From NCBI RefSeq assembly GCF_025532145.1, contig NZ_ARXS01000023.1, forward strand, positions 1 to 64,000: DNA of 64,000 nucleotides, in the 5' to 3' direction. The notes under the pieces were generated by a model, which saw nothing but the letters and a program-made list of their open reading frames with translations, was not told the DNA's origin and did no database searches. The stretch is from Alloalcanivorax balearicus MACL04. Lineage in GTDB: Bacteria; Pseudomonadota; Gammaproteobacteria; Pseudomonadales; Alcanivoracaceae. Positions 1 to 7,425 of this stretch are shown here, piece after piece (the stretch's first letter is position 1; each line of letters opens with the position of its first letter). The translations under genes were made by a program, and so were the position numbers.

Positions 1-553
1 TTCGTACGGTAACATTATCCCAGGAGTAGGTTTTCATCTTACCCGGCTCGCCCTTTTCCCAGAACTTCAGGAAGTTTAGCGGCTTCACGGGAATGACATA
101 AACTTGACGGGTCTTGCGGTTGAATAAGGTTGGGTGGTCGGAAGGGCTGAAGAAACCTCGACGGATAAACATGATCCCTAAGAGGATAGGAGCGATCGGA
201 AGCAATAATAGGGATAAGAACAAGTAAATACTGATATCAAATGTAGGCAGTATTCCATACAGTAGGAAAAGCCCGGTAATGATTACCGCCCCCCCCCCAA
301 AGCCTAGGTATTTCGCGACACCTTCTCCCATAGAGGTTCCCACTTCAATTCCTTCTGGGTGCACCCTAAGCACTGACCTGAAGGCAAATGGTGCTTGATG
401 TACTGATTTTTTTTTCTCATTAGGCACTACTCTGAGAGGGGCTTTACGTGCGTAAATATTTCGCCTGCGTTGAGCTTCCGAAAAGATCAGCTCCGGCTCC
501 TCTTTGCGCCATTCCGGAATCAAAATGCCACGTTCTTTATCGTCTACCGGCAT
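1..553 (-). CDS. DUF6708-like membrane protein, partial; candidate immunity protein
   Basis: The frame is open from an ATG at 553 to the window edge, so the C-terminus is missing. The N-terminal ~55 residues are charged. Two hydrophobic segments follow (about residues 85-105 and 108-130, including GAVIITGLFLLYG), then a basic cytoplasmic-looking stretch. The overall look matches DUF6708 proteins found beside T6SS cargo genes; this is recognised from memory of the family. The start codon lies 8 bp after the stop of the VasX-like effector gene, so the two are probably co-transcribed. An integral membrane protein next to a pore-forming toxin is the expected form of an immunity protein, but that role is inference. 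The gene contains a run of ten C on the plus strand (289-298, ten G in the sense strand) and looks less GC-rich than the core T6SS genes. Confidence 0.7.
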   Translation of the reverse strand, partial: MPVDDKERGILIPEWRKEEPELIFSEAQRRRNIYARKAPLRVVPNEKKKSVHQAPFAFRSVLRVHPEGIEVGTSMGEGVAKYLGFGGGAVIITGLFLLYGILPTFDISIYLFLSLLLLPIAPILLGIMFIRRGFFSPSDHPTLFNRKTRQVYVIPVKPLNFLKFWEKGEPGKMKTYSWDNVTVR

Positions 554-561
554 GGAATCAG

Positions 562-3500
562 CTATTCCTCTCTCAGTGTATGGTTGACCAGTGGAGCTTC
601 CGAAGCCGTTGGATCCCCGTAGATCATCACCTCGGCCCATGCTTCCTCGTAGATCTCAATATCCAACTGGGCGGAAAGCTCCACGGTCCAGAAATTGTCT
701 TCCCGTTTGCTGTCGTCTTGCTCCGGATTCACACTTCCCATGTCATCTTCATAGGTATCCCGCCGGGCCACCACCCAGATTACATTACCGGGACGGTGGC
801 TGTAGTCCGCCACCAATGCATCTTTACCGTCCTTGCGCCGGGCAATGATCCGCACCAGCCAGCATATACGGCTCTCCAGGGCTTTCGGGATGACAATGCG
901 GGCCCAGGCTTCGCGCATCACCTCTGGCCCTGGCCGTTCACCGCGAATCAGTTTTCCCGCGTCGCGAACAATATTGAGCGGGTTGATCTGATGAGCCAGG
1001 GATCGGCCGTAGTTACTCATGTTGGTAAAACGGCTGCGGAAATCAAAGTCCACCCGTATGCCCAACATCAACGTATTTAACTCCCCCTGCTCCCGCTCCA
1101 AACTCCCCCATTTGTCCGAGGCCTTTCCCCACAGACTGCGTGCAGCCCACTCCTCTGTGGGTGTATCTTGGAGAGCGGCCACAAAAAAGCCCGCAATAAT
1201 ACCAAGAGCAACAAGGACCAACCCCCATCCCGTGACGGATAAACCAAGTATTGCTGCTTGCCCCAGACCAAAGGCAGCTGCAACGCTCGCACCACCGGCA
1301 ACGGTAAGGAAAAAAGCCTGAAAAATACTTGCAAGCCCGGCGCCGGGGTTTGATTTAGAAAACTCGCTCTGGCCGCTAAAGGTTAGTTGAGCTGCATCAA
1401 TAAGCGCCGCCGCAGCCCCCACTATCCCTGCCGCCTTTTTCAGGCTTTCCTTCATGGCCTCCTTAGCAGCCTGTTTCGCCATCTCCGCCCCAAGAGCCAG
1501 AAAGGCGCCGGAAAGGCCCAACCCGGAAGTCAGCAAGCTGGTACCCGCCTGCTGCCGCTCCTCAGCATTACCGTGCTTGAATTTATCCCAGGCGTCCAGG
1601 AGCGCCAGGGAGGAGAACACACCAGAGCCCACTGCCAACAGAGCACTGCCATTGCTGGCCAGAGTCACACTATTGCGGGCCAGACGATCAAGTTGGGTTC
1701 GGGTCACCAGGCGGGCGGCGCCCTGCCAGGCCTGGTTCAAGTTGGCCGCCGCCGGTCTCAGAATATAGCTGCCGGCTCGGGCCACGGCAGCCGCGCCTAC
1801 GCTGGCCCCTGCCGCAGCCCGGGATGGCAGGTCCATGGCACCGTCCAGGGCATCGCCCACCGCATCCGGCACGTCACTGGCCCACAGATACACATCCACC
1901 AGAGCATCGCTCATTGCGCTGGCACCACGGGCCTCCAGGGCAATGGCGCCACCCAGCACCAGGCTTTGCACTTTCTCGCCTCGTACCTGGCCAGCAAAGG
2001 TGCGCATCGCGCCTTGCAGGGTGCCCATCTGCCGATTCCAGAATCGCGTGGCATCGCTCAATGACATCTGTACTTTCAGCAGCGCTGGCAGTTGGTTGCC
2101 GCTGCTGCGCGCGGCGATCACGCCGGACAGGTTACGCAACTGCTCGCGGAAGGCAGCCGTGATCTGGTCCCGTTTGGCCAGACCCGTGGCCACTGCTCCG
2201 GTTACCGTCAACACCGGGCTGACCATGGCGGTGAGTCCTAATTTCAAGTGCGGTAGCCACCGGGCAATGATCCGGCTCTGCGGGCCGAGCGCCTCCGGAT
2301 CCTCCTTCAGCGCCTTTTCCACCTCACCGATAATCGACTTGAGCTGTCCGTAAGGGCCGCTCTTTTTAGCGACCCACTCCTCGAAAGCGCTCTTTTGGTT
2401 ACCCAACAGGGCGCGTAACAACAGATTCTCTTTGTCCTCGGGGTCCTCGGTAAGAAAGTTCTTGTACCATTCCAGGCCATTATCAGTAAGGTGCCCGGCA
2501 AAGGTCAGTTTGCTGACGCAATCGCAATAAAAGACGCCATCGACGATGCATTCCTCGTCGAAGTCATGCGCAGTCACCTGCTTCCGGGCGGTGCAATCCA
2601 GCCAGGCGAAATAGTCGGCTTCCAGTTCCGCCAGTCTGAGCTGGTCCTCTTTCACCTTGTCGTTGAAAGCGGTGAGAAATGCCTTGTATTTGAGCTGCCC
2701 CCCATTCCCGGGTTCCAGCTTGTCGAGCACATTCTGTTTGAGCCTTTCCGTTTCACGGTCGATGCTGCTGTTGGTGGGGAGGCGTACCGTGCTGATGTTG
2801 TTCCGGTAATCCTCCAGTTCCTGGCTGGACATGCCCGTGTAAGGCACCACCAGGTCGAACGTGGCTTCCGGAGGAAGTTCGCCGGATTCTTGCTTCCGCC
2901 GGAATTCCTCATGGGTCATTCTTAGGCCAGGGCCGCGGCCTTCTCTCTGCGCATTGAATTCCGGATATTGGGTATTGAAGCCCGCCTTCCGACTCTCCGC
3001 AGAGCGGTCCAGCTCAATGAGCAGCCCCTCGACGCTCATTGCCGAGGTCAGCATCCAGTGCGCCTTTTCGGTGTCACCGCCGGCCTGCTGATTCACCCAC
3101 TCCGCCGCGGTGTTGCACAGTGTGATCCGGCGCTGGGCCGCCTCGAACGTGACGCCCACCGGATCCGGCAGACTGACAATTTTTACGTCGGCGGGGCTGA
3201 ACTGATTGCCATCCCGGCCAAGGATCACTCTGGCTTGTTCGAGGACGTCAGACGCCCGTTCTTCCCGCACGGGTAACTGGATGGACTCCAGGAACGGCAG
3301 TGTTCTTCCGATACCGAGGAAGCCGCCGGACGGCACCAAGGGAGGAAAGGGGGAGCCGCGCAACGCCTCGAAGGGACGCTCCGGGTCATAATCCGCCACC
3401 GTGGATTCAAGATTGGTGGTGGTAAGCGGCACAGCTCGCTCGCAGCTGGCCTCCCGGGCGTTAATGCATACCATTCTTTCCTGACGCAGGGACTCGCTCC

Positions 3501-4035
3501 CGGCATAGCTTTCGCGAACCTTCTCACTCCATGGGTGATCACTGAAACCGACCCAGACCTTGCCGGTGTTCGTTGCATCCGGGATGACGAACAGCATGGC
3601 CGATGCGTAACCGGCCACCCGCTCGCAACTGAACGTCGTGTCCTGTTCCTGGCCGTCCAACGGCAAATCGTCAATGGCATGGGGCGACATGAAACCACCA
3701 TCATCCACCCGAAAGGCCTGCCAGCCTTGCTGCTGCGTAATCTGCGGAGTATGGGGTTCCTCGTAGTAGGCAAACAGGTAGCCCTTGCGCAATGTGCGCA
3801 TCACATAGCCAGCATGACGCAAGGCAGGGGCCGCCACCCCAGGTAGAAGAGGCGCCACCGCTCGGCGCTTTCGCAGAGCATATTGCTTGTCGGCCAGGCC
3901 GGGCCTTGTCAGCAACACGGGAAGCCCCGCCTTGACGCAGGACGGGCAGCCCTGAGCCTCGCTTTCACCGCTTCCCGCGGCTATGGCAATGGCTTTTTGA
4001 GTGTACGTGCCTAAAGCGGAGGGGGATGTGGTCAT
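562..4035 (-). CDS. VasX/BTH_I2691-type T6SS pore-forming effector
   Basis: 1157 residues. The N-terminus carries the VasX-type signature: a CPxC pair (residues 30-33) followed by GLPVLLTRPG, then R..GYLFAYYEE at about 80-93. The middle is soluble. Roughly residues 610-990 hold several long hydrophobic or Gly/Ala-rich helices (for example LTAMVSPVLTVTGAVATGLA and LGLSVTGWGLVLVALGIIAG), as expected for a membrane-inserting toxin. The family kills competitors by permeabilising the inner membrane after T6SS delivery. The gene overlaps the upstream DUF4123 adaptor by 4 bp and precedes a two-TM protein by 8 bp, the same order as the VasW-VasX-immunity set of Vibrio cholerae. Family assignment is confident; pore activity is inferred. 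Confidence 0.85.
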   Translation of the reverse strand: MTTSPSALGTYTQKAIAIAAGSGESEAQGCPSCVKAGLPVLLTRPGLADKQYALRKRRAVAPLLPGVAAPALRHAGYVMRTLRKGYLFAYYEEPHTPQITQQQGWQAFRVDDGGFMSPHAIDDLPLDGQEQDTTFSCERVAGYASAMLFVIPDATNTGKVWVGFSDHPWSEKVRESYAGSESLRQERMVCINAREASCERAVPLTTTNLESTVADYDPERPFEALRGSPFPPLVPSGGFLGIGRTLPFLESIQLPVREERASDVLEQARVILGRDGNQFSPADVKIVSLPDPVGVTFEAAQRRITLCNTAAEWVNQQAGGDTEKAHWMLTSAMSVEGLLIELDRSAESRKAGFNTQYPEFNAQREGRGPGLRMTHEEFRRKQESGELPPEATFDLVVPYTGMSSQELEDYRNNISTVRLPTNSSIDRETERLKQNVLDKLEPGNGGQLKYKAFLTAFNDKVKEDQLRLAELEADYFAWLDCTARKQVTAHDFDEECIVDGVFYCDCVSKLTFAGHLTDNGLEWYKNFLTEDPEDKENLLLRALLGNQKSAFEEWVAKKSGPYGQLKSIIGEVEKALKEDPEALGPQSRIIARWLPHLKLGLTAMVSPVLTVTGAVATGLAKRDQITAAFREQLRNLSGVIAARSSGNQLPALLKVQMSLSDATRFWNRQMGTLQGAMRTFAGQVRGEKVQSLVLGGAIALEARGASAMSDALVDVYLWASDVPDAVGDALDGAMDLPSRAAAGASVGAAAVARAGSYILRPAAANLNQAWQGAARLVTRTQLDRLARNSVTLASNGSALLAVGSGVFSSLALLDAWDKFKHGNAEERQQAGTSLLTSGLGLSGAFLALGAEMAKQAAKEAMKESLKKAAGIVGAAAALIDAAQLTFSGQSEFSKSNPGAGLASIFQAFFLTVAGGASVAAAFGLGQAAILGLSVTGWGLVLVALGIIAGFFVAALQDTPTEEWAARSLWGKASDKWGSLEREQGELNTLMLGIRVDFDFRSRFTNMSNYGRSLAHQINPLNIVRDAGKLIRGERPGPEVMREAWARIVIPKALESRICWLVRIIARRKDGKDALVADYSHRPGNVIWVVARRDTYEDDMGSVNPEQDDSKREDNFWTVELSAQLDIEIYEEAWAEVMIYGDPTASEAPLVNHTLREE

Positions 4036-5024
4036 GTTGCAGATTCCTTTCTGTCAATCGCTGCTCCCTGCCTGGGAGCGTGTTCACTAAGTTCCTTGCG
4101 GATACGTTCCCAACCGGAAGGGTCCTCAATTTCCTGCAGGGCAGCCTGCAGAGGGACGCCCGTTTTGCGGGACCGCTGCACCACTTCGATTACACTGGGA
4201 TGTTCCGCCAGCCGAGGGTGTATTTGCAGAGTGTATCCCGCGAGCAACAGAACGTCCCGTTGGCGGCTCAGGCCCAATGTCAGGGCACCTTGGATAGCAT
4301 TGCCGGCTTGGAGCAAATAGTCCTCAGGCAAGGCTTCGGTGTTACCGCCCGCCCAGCCCCTCAACAACGTCTGCACCAATTGCCCCTGCTCCGCCCTCTT
4401 CCATTGTTCCACCGTCAAAGGGGGCAAAAAGTGTTCTTCAGATTCTCGTTCCTCTTTGGGCGTCTGATACTCAATCAGGCCTCCCCGGCGGTTCAGGGTA
4501 TACCAGGCGTTGATCGGGCCCAGCAATCGGCGACGCTGACAGGAGGAAAAACTGGGCCACATCCACTCCAACACCCGTCGATCCGCCCACCGCAGATAAC
4601 ACCGGCCCGCTTTCGGATGGCGCAGCGTGGAAATCCGGGCAAGATGGTGGGCGATGGTGGCGGGTGCCTCATCGGAAAAAAGCCAACCGGATATCATCAA
4701 TCCCTTTACGGATTCCTGGCCGCCATCGGCTTGCTCTTCATCGGCGAGCATCATCGAGTGCCGCAACCAAGTATCATCCCTGCTTTTCCATCGGATCAGA
4801 TGGGGACAGTGGTCGTCAGTAATCCCCGCATAGCCAACTTTTACCACGGTCACGTCGTTTGAAACCGGAATCCGCAAACGGTCTCGGGCCTGGCGCCACG
4901 TGGCCAGAAAGGGGTCAACCAGTAGATAGGCGCCGGCACTCGATTGGGCCGCCCGCGTCAATAACGAAGCTACTCCGTCATGATTTCGCTTTCCCGGCTG
5001 GGCCAGACTCCCTGCCCTGCTCAT
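4032..5024 (-). CDS. DUF4123 T6SS effector adaptor/chaperone
   Basis: 330 residues. The N-terminal half reads as DUF4123: a strand AYLLVDPF near residue 35, and a central region with LRHPKAGRCYLRWADRRVLEWMW in which the arginine- and tryptophan-rich segment is typical. DUF4123 proteins (VasW/Tap/TEC family) bind an effector and load it on the VgrG tip. The ATG overlaps the effector stop codon downstream (ATGA, 4032-4035), and the gene follows the secreted 249-residue protein with a similar 4 bp overlap. The cargo is therefore most likely the VasX-like protein encoded next. The C-terminal ~120 residues are variable in the family and probably recognise the cargo. Confidence 0.85.
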   Translation of the reverse strand: MSRAGSLAQPGKRNHDGVASLLTRAAQSSAGAYLLVDPFLATWRQARDRLRIPVSNDVTVVKVGYAGITDDHCPHLIRWKSRDDTWLRHSMMLADEEQADGGQESVKGLMISGWLFSDEAPATIAHHLARISTLRHPKAGRCYLRWADRRVLEWMWPSFSSCQRRRLLGPINAWYTLNRRGGLIEYQTPKEERESEEHFLPPLTVEQWKRAEQGQLVQTLLRGWAGGNTEALPEDYLLQAGNAIQGALTLGLSRQRDVLLLAGYTLQIHPRLAEHPSVIEVVQRSRKTGVPLQAALQEIEDPSGWERIRKELSEHAPRQGAAIDRKESAT

Positions 5025-5770
5025 TGTCCGCTTGCCCGCGACTCAATTGTTCCCTTGCTGTCCAGGCGGAGCCAAACCACCCGCAGCCTGCTTCTATCCA
5101 GGTTCTCCGGAGCCATGAACACAATGGCGTGCTCTTCCAACTGCTGCACCGGCACGTTTCTCCATTGCTCAAAAGGAACGGGCAGACGAGTTGCTGCCTC
5201 CTTATCCCGGATAAGAACGCTGTATTGAGAGCGATCCCCATCCGTCAGAAGGTGGAGGTCCGGCAGTATGATGCCAACTCGTTCCGTCGGGTTCTCGTTG
5301 CCATCAAGGACAAATCCACACTCCGACCATTCCGGTGTGCTCACTTCGGCCAGGCGATCCAGTGACAAGGAGCCATCGTCGTGACTGACCAGCCGGTCCA
5401 CATTGCGAATTCGGACCCGGCTGCGACCATCAGAGTCCCGGCTGAAAAGCAAAGGCCCCGCAATGGATTGAACCTGGACCTGATAGGAGGGAGGGCCTTC
5501 ATCAAGAAGCAAATATCCACCTTGGTACTCAATGGTGACTTCTTCAATGCCAGTTTTGGACGTACGGCTGACAATTCTGGTTTCAGAGGCATGAGCCTCG
5601 AACCAAGGCAGATCCGTTTCCGCTATCGGCTCATCCCATGGGAGCAGGGCTGGTTCTAGCTGGCGAGCCTCCCCAAGGAGCGGGCATTGGCTATGTACAG
5701 GATTGGAAAGCGAGAATAACAATAGGCTTGCGGTGGCGACGAACGGATTCAATCTTCTCAGCGGCGCCAT
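5021..5770 (-). CDS. Secreted hypothetical protein; candidate periplasmic immunity protein
   Basis: 249 residues with a clear Sec signal peptide (ASLLLFSLSNPVHSQ, cleavage probably near residue 27). I do not recognise a named domain in the mature part, which is acidic and looks beta-rich. It starts where the 551-residue cargo candidate stops (one-base overlap) and overlaps the DUF4123 gene by 4 bp, so it belongs to the vgrG cargo operon. A periplasmic protein directly behind a putative cell-wall-degrading effector is the usual layout of a T6SS effector/immunity pair. That function is inferred from position and export signal only. Confidence 0.7.
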   Translation of the reverse strand: MAPLRRLNPFVATASLLLFSLSNPVHSQCPLLGEARQLEPALLPWDEPIAETDLPWFEAHASETRIVSRTSKTGIEEVTIEYQGGYLLLDEGPPSYQVQVQSIAGPLLFSRDSDGRSRVRIRNVDRLVSHDDGSLSLDRLAEVSTPEWSECGFVLDGNENPTERVGIILPDLHLLTDGDRSQYSVLIRDKEAATRLPVPFEQWRNVPVQQLEEHAIVFMAPENLDRSRLRVVWLRLDSKGTIESRASGQ

Positions 5771-7425
5771 CAGATGTTCTCCCCTTCGAATGCCTTACGG
5801 TAAAAATGGAATCGCAGAGCGTTCAGCCTGGGCTGTTTCCATTCACCATCCCGAATTTCATAGTGCATGACCCAGTCAACGAAACTCAGCCGGGTTCGCT
5901 CAAGATATTCTCCGGCGTTGTAAGCACCGAGTGTATTGTTGAATACATCGTTTCCGCCGTTATAGGCCATATAGGTGATATCAGGGCTGGCTTCGGGGCC
6001 ATACTCCCGCCACTCAGTCAGAAAAAATCGGCCTGCCATCTCCAACATCTTGATGAAAAAAACAGAGGTCCCGGTCACCACATAATACTGGCCCAAGGAT
6101 TTCTCAACTGAAGACACATTGAGAGCGTCCAATATCGAGGCACCGAATCCGTCTCCTCCAAACCGGTCGGCCTGAGCGATAAAAGTCCCGTAGGAGTTGT
6201 CGAAATCATTGAGAATCAAACGGTTGTCATTTTTCTCTTTGACATGCGTGGTCAAAAAATCCGCACCCAGTCCCCAGTACGCGGTCATGTAGACGTAATA
6301 AAGTTTGGCGCCGACTGACGAATCCCAGAGGCCTTTGGGGTCAAAACCGTTTTCAGGATCACGAAGCCATCCGCCTCGGTAGTCCTCGACAATACGATCA
6401 TAGCTATTAACCTTCAGTGAGCCTTCCGTCTGCCATTTGGCCAACAGCACCGCCAGGGGGAGCCTCGGGTCACCGATGTTCTCCACCGCTTCCATGGCCC
6501 AGTTCACCCTTTCTTCCTTCCTCCTCACCTGAAAGGCGGGCTCGCGATCCAGGTTATGGTAGGCAGTTTGTTTCGTCAGCGTGTAACCCAGAGCCTTGAC
6601 TCTCTCATCATAAGAATCCAAAGAAACGACGGAACTCAGATCAAGGCGTTCGATAGTGTTGAGATCAATGAGATCGGCGCCATGGACTTCCTTAAGCTGT
6701 TCATTGAACTCTCCGAAGCAGGTCACCGAGGGTTTCAGCCAGGAGGTTTTCCGGAATCGCCCTTTCTCTTCCATGGCCAGAAAGGCATAGATGGATTGTA
6801 AGGCTTCACGCGTATAAGTGGTTCTCTGAGGGTGCCGGTACTCCCCTGTATCCTTGCGCATCTCCGGTTGGGATGGGCGCCATCCGAAATCCATTGAGCA
6901 CGGTTCGAACCACCAGGATAGCCGGTCCCGCAACAAGTGCACTTCCACACTCTGTGCGACGTCAAAGGGTTCCATGCCCACGGGGCCGATCTGCACCTCG
7001 AATATCCGCTCCGGAGACACCTCGCCGCCTTGTTTCAAGGACAGATCCAATGACGCCAGGCCTTCCGCGAAGTCGCCCTCACCGATGATACTGTCATCCT
7101 CCATATCCACGACCCGCCAATGGATCTCCGCACGGTCGATGGACTCGTCCAGTTCAGGTGACCGGTCCTCGCCCAGCAGGTCGAATTCGATGGTCGCACT
7201 CTCTTCCGGAGCCAATGCCCGCAAGCACAGTGCGGCGTTTTCCCCGGGCGAGGAGGAGGGATCAACCGGGGAATAAGCCACGTAGGGTAACGCGTCCTGC
7301 TTGGTGCCGGCGTCCATTACGTAGAGGCAAACATTCAGCTCGGGATCATCCACTTCGATGATCTTGCGTTCCCGGTTTTCGATAGGCGAAGTTTGGGAAC
7401 CTCCCAAGAGCGAAAAGGTTGTCAT
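5770..7425 (-). CDS. VgrG-linked candidate effector with lytic-transglycosylase-like motifs
   Basis: 551 residues with no signal peptide. The first ~200 residues look like a beta-rich acidic domain. The C-terminal half contains a helix with LLAKWQTEGSL (Glu334) and later YMAYNGG (485-491) and AYNAG (501-505). A Glu in a helix followed at a distance by AYNAG is the pattern of SLT/lysozyme-fold muramidases, but the spacing (~170 residues) is longer than usual and I see no second SLT motif with certainty. The gene overlaps vgrG by 4 bp and is followed at once by a secreted protein, so it is probably cargo delivered by this VgrG. Cargo status is likely; muramidase activity is a hypothesis. Confidence 0.65.
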   Translation of the reverse strand: MTTFSLLGGSQTSPIENRERKIIEVDDPELNVCLYVMDAGTKQDALPYVAYSPVDPSSSPGENAALCLRALAPEESATIEFDLLGEDRSPELDESIDRAEIHWRVVDMEDDSIIGEGDFAEGLASLDLSLKQGGEVSPERIFEVQIGPVGMEPFDVAQSVEVHLLRDRLSWWFEPCSMDFGWRPSQPEMRKDTGEYRHPQRTTYTREALQSIYAFLAMEEKGRFRKTSWLKPSVTCFGEFNEQLKEVHGADLIDLNTIERLDLSSVVSLDSYDERVKALGYTLTKQTAYHNLDREPAFQVRRKEERVNWAMEAVENIGDPRLPLAVLLAKWQTEGSLKVNSYDRIVEDYRGGWLRDPENGFDPKGLWDSSVGAKLYYVYMTAYWGLGADFLTTHVKEKNDNRLILNDFDNSYGTFIAQADRFGGDGFGASILDALNVSSVEKSLGQYYVVTGTSVFFIKMLEMAGRFFLTEWREYGPEASPDITYMAYNGGNDVFNNTLGAYNAGEYLERTRLSFVDWVMHYEIRDGEWKQPRLNALRFHFYRKAFEGENI

